A stretch of 64,000 bases of DNA, taken from assembly GCA_964441755.1 (NCBI GenBank), contig CAYTVG010000010.1:85394-149393 (forward strand). Reading direction: 5' to 3'. A program made the translations under genes and the position numbers. This document shows, piece by piece, positions 35,472 through 44,106 of this stretch (position 1 is its first letter; every line of letters starts with the position of its first letter). Below the pieces are notes generated by a model. It had not been told where the DNA came from and searched no databases. It was given only the letters and a program-made list of their open reading frames with translations. Source of the stretch: JAUMBM01 sp964441755 (GTDB taxonomy: Bacteria > Bacteroidota > Bacteroidia > Chitinophagales > Saprospiraceae).

Positions 35472-36104
35472 CTATTTTTCAACTTCTCTTTTAAAAATAA
35501 GTTCTTTATCCTTTTTCCTCGGCATAATCATAGCACCCAGACGCACCAAATCACCTATGTCTTCCTGACTGCGCAGGGAATAATAAGCATTGATTTGTCT
35601 GTCTGCAGTTACTACTGCTATCTGGGGAGACTTTCCTGCCGGCCACTGCATTTGCTGCTGCCATTTCTCCCAATCGGCAGTATCTGCCTGATAAACATAG
35701 GTACGGCCATCACCTACTACACCACTGCCCCTGAGGAAGGTTTGCAGCCTATCCATGTCATCATCTGCAGAAGACAACACCAGTACAAATGACACCGTAG
35801 TAGTTGTATCAAACTGTTCAACCAACTTGCTCATCTCGCGCTGAAAAACAGCCGCATCCTCAGCAGCAGCCAGATCAATCTGCGCCACAAACCACAGACG
35901 CCCTGCCAGGGAGTCGGGCACAACTTCAAAAAGCGGATTGCCCGGAAAAGTTGTCAGCTTTCCATAATCCTGCATACGGGACGTTACATCCTTTCGGAAA
36001 TCTAGTCCGCGTTTGAGGTAGAGAAAAGATCCTGCAGGTAATACAACCAGGATTAAGAATAAAAGCCCAAACTGAATGAGCGATTTTTGGTTCAAACGAT
36101 TCAT
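35472..36104 (-). CDS. SCO-like protein without copper-binding cysteines
   Basis: A 210-residue protein with an N-terminal membrane anchor (IQFGLLFLILVVLPAGSFLYL) and a periplasmic domain of about 170 residues compatible with a thioredoxin fold. It sits where a SCO1/SenC copper chaperone usually lies in Bacteroidota oxidase clusters, between coxD and the DUF420 gene. It contains no cysteine at all, so the CPxxC copper site of SCO is absent. It may be a degenerate SCO with a structural role, or an unrelated protein in the same slot; the family assignment rests on position and architecture only. Confidence 0.55.
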   Translation of the reverse strand: MNRLNQKSLIQFGLLFLILVVLPAGSFLYLKRGLDFRKDVTSRMQDYGKLTTFPGNPLFEVVPDSLAGRLWFVAQIDLAAAEDAAVFQREMSKLVEQFDTTTTVSFVLVLSSADDDMDRLQTFLRGSGVVGDGRTYVYQADTADWEKWQQQMQWPAGKSPQIAVVTADRQINAYYSLRSQEDIGDLVRLGAMIMPRKKDKELIFKREVEK

Positions 36105-36183
36105 GTGGCGCAGTGACTTACATTTGGTTTAATGCCGGGGTAACGGACTGCCTGCCTGCGCAAGCGCGGATAAGCATTACATA

Positions 36184-36271
36184 AATGCTCATTCTTTTGA
36201 TTTTGTTCAAAAACAAAAAACAAGCATTAATTCAAAACACTCTTTGGCGGCCAAGGCTGCCAAAGAGTGTT
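36184..36271. terminator. Paired hairpins between coxD and the SCO-like gene
   Basis: A 17-bp stem with one G-T pair (36236-36252 with 36255-36271, only AA between arms) lies next to a T/A-rich hairpin closed by AATGCT (36184-36189) and AGCATT (36223-36228). On the minus strand the GC-rich hairpin comes first, just after coxD, followed by T-rich sequence, as in an intrinsic terminator. Confidence 0.6.
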
Positions 36272-36349
36272 CCGAGATAGCTACTTTAGTTGCTAAAGCA
36301 AAGCCGAAGTTGTATAGTTGAAGTACACCTGCAAGGCAGGCGCCTGCAG

Positions 36350-36793
36350 CTAGCCTTTTGCTGAGAAAATATAAGTAGCACCCTGCTCTTGCAGCATACC
36401 CTCCTGCTTTGCAGGCTTAGTATCTTCTACCTCCTGCTTATTTTTATCTTTGATCAGCTCACGGCGCACCTTCCAGGAGTTGCCCTCCTGAAAGAAAGCC
36501 ACAATAGCCCAGATGAGCAGCGTTGTCGGCAAAAGTACCGTCAGTGCCAGACCCTTAACCTCATAGCGCATGTGCATGAACTCATAAATGATGAAGTAGG
36601 CCTTATAGAGCGACAGGACAATAAGACCGATACCTACGAGGGCATACAATACCTTGTATTTCTCAGCACCTGCAATGATATGACCTTTACCCAACAAGGA
36701 GATGAATACCTCTACCAAGGTAACGACTGCCAGCAGGACAAGCCCCTGAAAAACTTTCTTTTTAGATTCTTCGTAAGTCAGATGTGATGACAT
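36350..36793 (-). CDS. coxD: Cytochrome c oxidase subunit IV family protein
   Basis: A 147-residue small membrane subunit with three hydrophobic helices (VFQGLVLLAVVTLVEVFISLL, YALVGIGLIVLSLYKAYFII, LALTVLLPTTLLIWAIVAFF) and a charged C-terminal tail of about 45 residues. The segment AYFIIYEFMHMRYE is typical of the bacterial subunit IV family found after subunit III in Bacteroidota. It stabilises the oxidase. The tail (KNKQEVEDTKPAKQEG) is longer than in most relatives. It is preceded by subunit III at 53-bp spacing and followed by a terminator-like pair of hairpins. Confidence 0.85.
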   Translation of the reverse strand: MSSHLTYEESKKKVFQGLVLLAVVTLVEVFISLLGKGHIIAGAEKYKVLYALVGIGLIVLSLYKAYFIIYEFMHMRYEVKGLALTVLLPTTLLIWAIVAFFQEGNSWKVRRELIKDKNKQEVEDTKPAKQEGMLQEQGATYIFSAKG

Positions 36794-36846
36794 CTTATCG
36801 AGATTTTGTAATGATCAAATGAAATTGCTTGCCGCCTGCCTCTGAT

Positions 36847-37818
36847 TTAGAGCAGGTAGAAAACAAGGAATACAAACACCCACACAAGGTCTACAAAGTG
36901 CCAGTAAAGGCCGATCTTCTCAACCATCTCGTAGCCGTTCCTGCGAGCCACATACAAACCACTGGCCGCATTAAGCATGATGATCAACAGGAAAGCTACC
37001 CCGGAGAGTACGTGGAACCCGTGAAAACCTGTAATGAAGAAAAACAGGGCACCAAAAGCCTTGGGACCGTATTGTTCCATTTTAATGCTACCTGCGTCCT
37101 CACCTTCAGTGACCTTATACTTGCGGTGAACGAAACCCTTTTCATCGACATAATGACCGGGCTTGTCTTCCGGAAAAGAAGCAGCATATACCACGTGGGC
37201 GTGATCCCCACCGGCAGCATGCTCATCGTGAGCAGCTGCAGCGGCTTCACCTTCCTGCTTGAGCTCAGCCTTGTGCATCAGATAAGAAGCCCCCGGCTCG
37301 AATGTTTCACTGGTCTCCTTTCCGTTCTCGTCAAGATACACCCCACCTTCGACATGCGAACCAAAGGGGTTGACCGTGACGGTCATGTGTTCTTTACCAA
37401 TCAGGTTATTCCATTCCCAGGCCTGACATCCGAGGAAGCCGGCGCCACCCAGTACGGTAAGCAGCATCCAGAAGACGACACCCTGCTTATTTTCACGATG
37501 GCCTTCCTGCACAGCACGTACCATAGTCACCGAGCTGATGATCAGCAGGAACGACATGATGGTAACAAAAATCAGCGGTGCGTTGTGAATGCCAAAGGGC
37601 GCTGTAGAGAAAACAAAATCCGGTACAGGCCAGGTAGGACTGCTGAAACGTAATGCCCCGTAGGCAATCAGGAAACCGGCAAACGTAAATGCATCTGACA
37701 ACAGGAAATACCACATCATCAATTTGCCATAGCTGGCCTTGAATGGTTCTTTTCCTCCTGACCAAGCGTCCTGGTCGTGATCTGTCTGATGCTTCAAAGC
37801 TGTGTCTGTATTGGCCAT
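36847..37818 (-). CDS. coxC: Heme-copper oxidase subunit III, long form with insertion
   Basis: A 323-residue subunit III. Helices at both ends are typical (KLMMWYFLLSDAFTFAGFLIAYGALRF; FFITGFHGFHVLSGVAFLLIIM; YWHFVDLVWVFVFLVFYLL). Between helices 3 and 4 there is an insertion of about 90 residues (roughly 140-230) that is acidic and His-rich (HDEHAAGGDHAH) and would lie outside the membrane. The same subunit family is encoded again just upstream (37877-38455). It supports proton uptake and stability of subunit I. Confidence 0.9.
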   Translation of the reverse strand: MANTDTALKHQTDHDQDAWSGGKEPFKASYGKLMMWYFLLSDAFTFAGFLIAYGALRFSSPTWPVPDFVFSTAPFGIHNAPLIFVTIMSFLLIISSVTMVRAVQEGHRENKQGVVFWMLLTVLGGAGFLGCQAWEWNNLIGKEHMTVTVNPFGSHVEGGVYLDENGKETSETFEPGASYLMHKAELKQEGEAAAAAHDEHAAGGDHAHVVYAASFPEDKPGHYVDEKGFVHRKYKVTEGEDAGSIKMEQYGPKAFGALFFFITGFHGFHVLSGVAFLLIIMLNAASGLYVARRNGYEMVEKIGLYWHFVDLVWVFVFLVFYLL

Positions 37819-37876
37819 GCTTACCCCAGTTTAGGTTTGGCTAATGTTTTGTTGTTTGAAAATATGAATCCCCAAT

Positions 37877-38455
37877 TTACCCCTGTATCATCCAGAAACC
37901 AATCAGATACAACCAGAGGAAATCGACAAAATGCCAGTATGTTTGGGTCAGCTCCAAGCGAAGCTGACGACCTTCGTTCTGCTTGAATGGCCTTACCCAG
38001 GCCATCACGGTGGTTAGCAACAGCGCTGCTACTCCTCCAATGATGTGGGCGGCGTGAATACCGGATATTACATATATAAAGTCTCCGGAAGGATTGGTAC
38101 GCAAAGGAATACCGGATTCCTTGAGTGCTATCCAACCCTGGTATTGTAATACCAGAAACAATACACCCAGTAGTAAAGTTAGCAACAACAGCCAACGATA
38201 AGCAGTAGCCTTTGATTGCTTGTATGCGCGATAGGCTGCATACATACTAATGCTGCTGCAAAAAATAACCAGAGTGTTCCAATAAAAAATGACAGGCATA
38301 GGAAATTCCAACCAGTTGCCCGCAGCCTTCCGGACTATATAGGCACTTGTCAGTGCTGTAAACAGCATGACGATACTTGCCAGAGCAACCCACAACGCAA
38401 ACTTATGCGGGTGGATTTTACTGCGCTGAAAGCCTTTTGTCAATACCTGCTCCAT
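37877..38455 (-). CDS. Heme-copper oxidase subunit III, short form
   Basis: A 192-residue protein with five or so membrane helices: WVALASIVMLFTALTSAYIVRK, FYWNTLVIFCSSISMYAAY, LLLLTLLLGVLFLVLQY, SGIHAAHIIGGVAALLLTTVMAW and TYWHFVDFLWLYLIGFWMI. The HAAHIIGG and YWHFVDxxW motifs identify subunit III. Two subunit III genes side by side, a short and a long one, are common in Bacteroidota aa3/ACIII clusters; both are intact here. It is 58 bp upstream of the long form on the minus strand. Confidence 0.88.
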   Translation of the reverse strand: MEQVLTKGFQRSKIHPHKFALWVALASIVMLFTALTSAYIVRKAAGNWLEFPMPVIFYWNTLVIFCSSISMYAAYRAYKQSKATAYRWLLLLTLLLGVLFLVLQYQGWIALKESGIPLRTNPSGDFIYVISGIHAAHIIGGVAALLLTTVMAWVRPFKQNEGRQLRLELTQTYWHFVDFLWLYLIGFWMIQG

Positions 38456-38482
38456 TGTATGATTGGTAATGTCCTGCTAATG

Positions 38483-39439
38483 TTATACTATTTTATCCAT
38501 CCAGAATGCCAATAGCAGGAAAGGCATATAACCGAAAGAATAAAACATAAGCCCAAGTGCCGTTTTTCTCTCAGGACGCCGGTAAAAGCGCCAGGAAAAC
38601 CACACATAACCCAATGAGAGTAAGGTGGCGAACAGCATGGAGATAAACCCACTCGTGTTCAATAAGTAGGGAACCATGCCTGCAACTACCAGCAAAACAG
38701 CAGAGTACAGCGACTGCAGCCCTACCGATGCCCAATCAGGTGAACCCGCTTTGTGGGGTACCAACTGATAGCCGGCTTTGTGGTAATCATCGTACCCAAG
38801 GAATCCAATAGACCAAAAGTGAGGAAATTGCCAGAGGAACTGTGCTACAAAAAGAGCTACACCCAACCAGCTCAGTTCTCCTTGTGCAGCTGTACAGCCA
38901 ATGAGTGTAGGCAGAGCCCCCGGTATCGCACCGATGATGACTGCTTCGGGACCTACTCGCTTCATAGGCGTGTAAATGAAAGCGTAACTCACCAATGCCA
39001 GTGTGCCTAAAAAGGCGGTCCAGGGATTAAAGAGTGCTAACAGGCTTACACCCAGCAAACTCATGAAACCTGCAGCCAATACAGCCTCTCCCATCTTCAT
39101 GCGGCCAGAAGCCAAAGGCCGGTCAGCCGTTCGCTTCATCTGCTTGTCAAAATCCTTCTCTAATACCTGGTTCAGCGCGTTTGCCGCACCAGTAACCCAA
39201 AAACCTCCTAATGCCAGTATTCCCACTGCCAGCCACGAAGACTGATCACCCGCGGCAATCATATAGGCAACGACTGAAGAAAAAACCACCGTAAGGTTTA
39301 ATCTCAGTTTTACTAACAAACTGTAATCTCTCAGCTTGGCCACCAAGCGATCGAAGGAAGAGCTTACAGCAAAAGAATCTGTTGCAGAACGTTCTTCCTT
39401 AGTATCCAAATGTGGGGGCTGCGCTAACAGCTTGCTCAT
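38483..39439 (-). CDS. ctaB: Heme O synthase (protoheme IX farnesyltransferase)
   Basis: A 318-residue UbiA-superfamily prenyltransferase. The first Asp-rich motif reads NALNQVLEKDFDKQMKRTADRPLASGRM, and the second YTPMKRVGPEAVIIGAIPGALPTLIG; about eight membrane helices follow. It farnesylates protoheme to heme O, the precursor of heme A for subunit I. A polar N-terminal extension of about 40 residues is present. It lies between coxA and the short subunit III gene, with a 14-bp hairpin (39454-39485) upstream that may set its expression relative to coxA. The heme A synthase gene (ctaA) is not in this window. Confidence 0.92.
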   Translation of the reverse strand: MSKLLAQPPHLDTKEERSATDSFAVSSSFDRLVAKLRDYSLLVKLRLNLTVVFSSVVAYMIAAGDQSSWLAVGILALGGFWVTGAANALNQVLEKDFDKQMKRTADRPLASGRMKMGEAVLAAGFMSLLGVSLLALFNPWTAFLGTLALVSYAFIYTPMKRVGPEAVIIGAIPGALPTLIGCTAAQGELSWLGVALFVAQFLWQFPHFWSIGFLGYDDYHKAGYQLVPHKAGSPDWASVGLQSLYSAVLLVVAGMVPYLLNTSGFISMLFATLLSLGYVWFSWRFYRRPERKTALGLMFYSFGYMPFLLLAFWMDKIV

Positions 39440-39453
39440 GTATTTGGTGTTAG

Positions 39454-39485
39454 GTGCGGCGACTTTTTGTTAAAAGTCGCCGCAC
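39454..39485. terminator. 14-bp perfect hairpin between coxA and ctaB
   Basis: GTGCGGCGACTTTT (39454-39467) pairs perfectly with 39472-39485 around a TGTT loop. Lying after coxA on the minus strand with a T-tract in the stem, it could attenuate transcription into ctaB and the downstream subunit genes or stabilise the coxA 3' end. Confidence 0.6.
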
Positions 39486-39567
39486 TTTACTTTTATCAAA
39501 TCGAAATTACAAAAGATTTTACAGCCATGACGGAAAGGGAAAAGCTCCCAACGTCTTCAGATGCCCA

Positions 39568-41421
39568 TTAGTGGCCACCATCGCGTTCACCTTCCTTCAT
39601 CGGAACATGCTGCGGGATGAATTCATTGCCATCTTTAGCATAGTCATAAGGCCAACGCTGTACTGCAGGAATATTACCCGACCAGTTGCCGTGACCAACC
39701 TCAACAGGCGTTGTCCACTCAAGTGTATTAGCACCGTATGGGTTTTTCTCCGTCATTTTTTTACCATTCCAAATGCTGTAGAAGAAGTTGATCACAAACA
39801 ATACCTGCACAGCGAATACTACGATGGCGGCAATGGTGATGAACTTGTTCATCTCATCGAAATGAGCAAATGTGTTGAAGACATCAAAGCTGTAATAGCG
39901 CCTTGGTACACCGGCCATACCCAAATAGTGCATCGGCCAGAAGATTGCGTAGGCACCAATCAGTGTACCCCAGAAGTGAATTTTACCCAGTGTTTCATTC
40001 ATGAAACGACCGTACATTTTGGGGAACCAGTGATAAATACCCGCATACATACCAAAGAAGGCAGCTACCCCCATCACGATGTGGAAGTGAGCAACAACGA
40101 AGTATGTATCGTGCAACTGTATATCAATAGCCGAATTACCCAGGAAGATACCCGTAAGACCCCCCGAAATAAACATCGACACAAAGCCTATACTGAACAA
40201 ACTGGCCGCATTAAAGCGAATTGCACCACCATAAAGGGTCGTAATCCAGTTGAATACTTTTACCGCTGACGGTACAGCAATGATCAACGTAAAGATTACG
40301 AAGAAGTTAGCGATGAAAGGATTGACACCTGACATAAACATGTGGTGAGCCCACACGATAAACGAAAGGAAACCAATTGCCATAATGGACATTACCATCG
40401 CCTTGTAACCGAAGATAGGTTTGCGGGCATGCACCGACAGTACTTCGGACACCATACCCATGGCAGGCAGAATGATGATATATACCTCAGGGTGACCAAG
40501 GAACCAGAATAAGTGCTGGTACAGAACCGGGCTACCCCCTACATGATCGAGTGCCTTACCACCAATGAAGATTTCACTGAGGAAGAAGCTGGTACCCAGA
40601 CCACGGTCGCACATCACCAGGAAAAAAGCAGAAGCCAAAACAGGGAAAGAAAGAAGCCCCAGAATGGCTGTAACGAAGAATGACCAGATAGGCAATGGCA
40701 AACGCCACATGCTCATGCCTTTCGTCCGCATGTTCAATACCGTAGTGATGTAGTTGATACCACCCAGCAGTACAGACACAACGAAAAGCACCAGACTGAC
40801 AATCCACAAAGTCATACCCGCGCCAGAACCGGTCGATGCCTGTGGCAACAAACTCAACGGTGGATAAGCCGTCCAGCCACCACTAAAAGGTCCCGTACTC
40901 AGGAAGAGCGACACGAACATAACAACACCAGCGAGGAAAAAGAACCAGTACGACAACATGTTGAGGAAGGGAGAAGCCATATCCCTGGCACCTACCATCA
41001 AAGGAATCAACAGGTTACTGAACGTACCACTCAATCCGGCCGTCAACACGAAGAAAACCAGTATCGTACCGTGCATCGTCACCAGCGCATAGTAAAACTC
41101 CTGGCTCAGCTTGCCAACACCTTCCGGGTTAACTTCAATCCATTTGCCCAAGACCGGCTTCAACCATGCAATGCTCTCCTCAGGAAAGCCCAATTGAAGG
41201 CGGAAAACCAACGACATCAAACCGCCAATGATAGCCCAGATCATACCCGTAATCAAAAACTGACGGGCGATCATTTTGTGATCCTGGCTAAAAATGTAAT
41301 GCGTGACGAAACTGGATTGATACTTGTCACCATGGTGATGCGCGTGGAAGTGATCATCATAGCCGAGTTCCTGTATCAACTGCTCGTCCTGCGTCATCGG
41401 ATTAACTACTGCATTAGCCAT
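39568..41421 (-). CDS. coxA: Cytochrome c oxidase subunit I
   Basis: A 617-residue twelve-helix catalytic subunit. It contains WFLGHPEVYIIILP (CuB His with the cross-linked Tyr, and the Glu of an A1-type D-channel), WAHHMFMSG (CuB His pair) and HDTYFVVAHFHIVMG (heme a3 and heme a ligands). It reduces O2 to water and pumps protons across the inner membrane. Electrons come from subunit II CuA. The His-rich N-terminus (DDHFHAHHHGDKY) is a lineage feature. It follows coxB by 122 bp and precedes ctaB after a hairpin. Confidence 0.96.
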   Translation of the reverse strand: MANAVVNPMTQDEQLIQELGYDDHFHAHHHGDKYQSSFVTHYIFSQDHKMIARQFLITGMIWAIIGGLMSLVFRLQLGFPEESIAWLKPVLGKWIEVNPEGVGKLSQEFYYALVTMHGTILVFFVLTAGLSGTFSNLLIPLMVGARDMASPFLNMLSYWFFFLAGVVMFVSLFLSTGPFSGGWTAYPPLSLLPQASTGSGAGMTLWIVSLVLFVVSVLLGGINYITTVLNMRTKGMSMWRLPLPIWSFFVTAILGLLSFPVLASAFFLVMCDRGLGTSFFLSEIFIGGKALDHVGGSPVLYQHLFWFLGHPEVYIIILPAMGMVSEVLSVHARKPIFGYKAMVMSIMAIGFLSFIVWAHHMFMSGVNPFIANFFVIFTLIIAVPSAVKVFNWITTLYGGAIRFNAASLFSIGFVSMFISGGLTGIFLGNSAIDIQLHDTYFVVAHFHIVMGVAAFFGMYAGIYHWFPKMYGRFMNETLGKIHFWGTLIGAYAIFWPMHYLGMAGVPRRYYSFDVFNTFAHFDEMNKFITIAAIVVFAVQVLFVINFFYSIWNGKKMTEKNPYGANTLEWTTPVEVGHGNWSGNIPAVQRWPYDYAKDGNEFIPQHVPMKEGERDGGH

Positions 41422-41543
41422 GCTTTCTTGCGTTTATGACTGATAACGAATATACGTTGAAATTGCAATTGTTTTGCATACTGCCATCGGGTCGGATGAA
41501 ACCTGCTCAATACAGACCCTTCCCAATTGCATAAACACTTATT

Positions 41544-42701
41544 TTATTGAGGTTGTTCTGCAGGCACTGTAGCCGTAGAATCAACTGTTGCAGAATCAGC
41601 AGCAACTGTCTCCTCTACCGGATCAATCCGCAGCTTCTGTCCCTTAAACGGATCTCCATCCTTGTTGCGGATGTTAGCTACATAGAAAGAAGACTGGTTG
41701 GCAACCCAGGCGTCGTACTCCTGCTGGCTTACAATGCGCACGATACGGCGCATATTCCAGTGACCCGCACCACAGAGTTCAGCACAAGCCAACTCGTATT
41801 CAAAGGTCTCCCACAACATCTTACCTTCGTTGTTGGGATCCTCAACATTGTATTCCGGATACTTGCGAAGCTCCTGACGATATTCCTCCGTAGTCTTCTT
41901 TGGTGTGAAGACAAAGTAAGTAGGCATGCCCGGCACTGCATCCATTTTTACGCGGAAGTGTGGCAAATAAAAGTCGTGTAGTACATCCTTAGCTGTAATA
42001 CGCACGCGAACCTTCTTACCAACAGGCAGAACCAACTCGTCGGGCTGAAAATCATCCCAGTTTTTCTCATCTTTCCAGTCCTGTCCCAGCGGGTTGACAC
42101 CAGAAATCAACCGGAAATCACGGCCACCCAGCTTACCGTCAGCACCCGGATAACGAAGTTGCCACGCAAACTGAAAGCCCGTAGCTTCAATCTCCATGAA
42201 CTCTTCATCAGGATTGACATCCGCCATTACCTCATTCCATACATCCAGACCACCCACAACCAGCAGCGTCATCACGACAGCAGGAATTGCCGTCCAAATG
42301 ATCTCAAGCTTGTTGCTGTGAGAAATGAATGAAGCCTTGCTTCCGCGGACCGCACGGTACTTATACGAAAAGTAGAAAAGCGCAATCTGCGTCAGGAAAA
42401 ATACAATGCCCGTGAAGAAAAGCGTAACATTGAATATCCTGTCGAGGCTCAGACCATGCTCGGAAGCCGACTCGTGCGGACCATAACCCAGCATGTAGTT
42501 CTTGTAGTAGAGTGCTGACCATACGCAAGCTACCAAAAAAACAACCATGAACACCATCAGCCATACAGCCGTGCGGCGATTGTTCATCTCCTGAACCTCT
42601 TCCTCACCTCTGATCTTGGCTGCCAGCTCGACAACCTTACCGATCTGAACGGCGATTACTGCTATTAAAGCAACACTGATAATTGCCAGTAAAGCCACCA
42701 T
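41544..42701 (-). CDS. coxB: Cytochrome c oxidase subunit II
   Basis: A 385-residue subunit II. Its CuA site is CAELCGAGHWNM, with Cys306, Glu308, Cys310, His314 and Met317, plus the upstream His in DFYLPHFRVKMDAVPG. There are three hydrophobic helices rather than two (residues about 5-20, 48-68 and 92-110), an N-terminal elaboration seen in Bacteroidota. No cytochrome c domain is fused at the C-terminus, so electrons must arrive from a separate cytochrome, probably a c-type domain of ACIII. A TACCTTTG -7 box (42724-42731) precedes it, so it may have its own promoter. Confidence 0.95.
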   Translation of the reverse strand: MVALLAIISVALIAVIAVQIGKVVELAAKIRGEEEVQEMNNRRTAVWLMVFMVVFLVACVWSALYYKNYMLGYGPHESASEHGLSLDRIFNVTLFFTGIVFFLTQIALFYFSYKYRAVRGSKASFISHSNKLEIIWTAIPAVVMTLLVVGGLDVWNEVMADVNPDEEFMEIEATGFQFAWQLRYPGADGKLGGRDFRLISGVNPLGQDWKDEKNWDDFQPDELVLPVGKKVRVRITAKDVLHDFYLPHFRVKMDAVPGMPTYFVFTPKKTTEEYRQELRKYPEYNVEDPNNEGKMLWETFEYELACAELCGAGHWNMRRIVRIVSQQEYDAWVANQSSFYVANIRNKDGDPFKGQKLRIDPVEETVAADSATVDSTATVPAEQPQ

Positions 42702-42723
42702 CTGTATTATATTTTTAGATACG

Positions 42724-42731
42724 CAAAGGTA
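42724..42731 (-). promoter_or_regulatory. Putative -7 box TACCTTTG for coxB
   Basis: Exact TAnnTTTG match on the minus strand, 22 bp before the coxB ATG. -33 not clear. Confidence 0.4.
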
Positions 42732-42776
42732 ACAATTTTATAAGCCTTTTGCTCCGACTAACACCCGCCGAAACGC

Positions 42777-42801
42777 TTTATTTAGATTTATTCTAAATAA
42801 A
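42777..42801. terminator. Hairpin after actF
   Basis: TTTATTTAGA (42777-42786) pairs TCTAAATAAA (42792-42801) with a 5-nt loop, immediately after the actF stop. Its arms share TTATTTAGA/TCTAAATAA with the hairpin at 51961-51987. Confidence 0.55.
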
Positions 42802-42803
42802 AC

Positions 42804-44042
42804 TTACACGTGGTGCTGCAAACTCTCCGCAATGTAAGGATCGTTCTTCGGTGACAAAGAAGCCTTTGCAAGTTGAGAAAGTGTGAAGTACAGAAAACCC
42901 GCCAAAAATCCGATCATTGTTCCCAGTTCGAGCAAGCCCGGAAGGCTGAAGCCCGGCGTGAAACCGGCGTGACCGTGACCCTCATGCCCCATAGCTGCAT
43001 GGGCTGTATGAAGAACCCCAGGCTTGATCATCAGGAAAAAGTCCCACCAATGCCCAACAAACACCAGCAAGGAAATGAAGAACAGTGTACCCGCCTTCCG
43101 CTTGGTGTCATTGCGCAACAAAACAAAGAAAGGCAGTATGAAATTCATCAGCAGGTTGCCGTAGAACATAACCGGATATTCATCGATACGCGTACGGAAG
43201 TAAACTGTTTCTTCACCAACGTTTGCGTACCAAATCAGCATATACTGACTGAACCACAGGTAAGTCCAGAATACACTAAATCCGAAGAGATACTTACCCA
43301 GGTCATGGAAGTGGTCAGGACGGACATTTTCGTAGTAGCCCTTACCCTTAAGATAAAGCAACATCATGATTGTGAGTGCCATCATAGACACAAACCATGA
43401 AGCTGTCGTATACCACGCAAAAAGTGTGCTGTACCAGTGGGAATCTACAGACATTATCCATTGCCACACCATAGCGGCGCTTGTAAAGCCCCCGATAGGC
43501 AAGAAGATAGCAGAAAGTACCTTCGTCTTTCTGTACTGCTCATAGCTGGTGCTGCCGGAAGCATCTTCCTGAACAGACAGCTGTCGCAAGCGATTAGCGA
43601 AATAAATCCATACCCCCAGAATCAGCACAGTACCTACACCGTACCAACCCTTGTTGAGGAAAGAAGACTTGTGCAGCAGGATAGGATCCTTTGCTACCTC
43701 TGCGTCATCAGCCCAGTGATAGAGATGATGTGCATGGGTATAAAGACCTGCAATGATGACCAGCATCAGAATCAGGCCAGGGATAAGAAACATCATGTAG
43801 GACTCCCATACGCGCTTCATCACCGCATGCCAACCAGCATAGGCAGTCGTAAAGGCCGTCTGAACAAACAATGCCAGGAAAGCAATTCCTGTAAAGAACA
43901 CAGAGTTGTGTAAGAAATTTGACCAGAACCGCGAATGGTAGGCATCGTCGGTCAGATACGTAATGACCAGGCAAACTAAGCCAAGCGCCATGGCGCCGCC
44001 TAATACTCTCTTTTGCCTGGCTTCAAAAGTAAATTGATTCAT
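42804..44042 (-). CDS. actF: ACIII subunit ActF (quinol:cytochrome c oxidoreductase)
   Basis: A 412-residue integral membrane protein of about ten helices related to ActC but smaller. Signatures include FFTGIAFLALFVQTAFTTAYAGWHAVMKRVWES, YHWAD, WQWIMSVDSHWYSTLFAWYTTASWF and LWFSQYMLIWYANVGEET. It belongs to the six-subunit alternative complex III, a menaquinol:cytochrome c oxidoreductase, where ActF is a membrane subunit beside ActC. It is the last gene of the act operon; a small hairpin follows. Confidence 0.88.
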   Translation of the reverse strand: MNQFTFEARQKRVLGGAMALGLVCLVITYLTDDAYHSRFWSNFLHNSVFFTGIAFLALFVQTAFTTAYAGWHAVMKRVWESYMMFLIPGLILMLVIIAGLYTHAHHLYHWADDAEVAKDPILLHKSSFLNKGWYGVGTVLILGVWIYFANRLRQLSVQEDASGSTSYEQYRKTKVLSAIFLPIGGFTSAAMVWQWIMSVDSHWYSTLFAWYTTASWFVSMMALTIMMLLYLKGKGYYENVRPDHFHDLGKYLFGFSVFWTYLWFSQYMLIWYANVGEETVYFRTRIDEYPVMFYGNLLMNFILPFFVLLRNDTKRKAGTLFFISLLVFVGHWWDFFLMIKPGVLHTAHAAMGHEGHGHAGFTPGFSLPGLLELGTMIGFLAGFLYFTLSQLAKASLSPKNDPYIAESLQHHV

Positions 44043-44106
44043 CGCTTATGGTTTGAAACGTCCGCGGATGTTTTGTTTTTTGTCTGATTGTAACAGCAAC
44101 TGACGA

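Noticed and set aside
39454..40269. Plus-strand frame of 271 codons overlapping coxA
   Set aside because: coxA is certain on the minus strand; the plus frame is low-quality shadow sequence that starts inside the hairpin.
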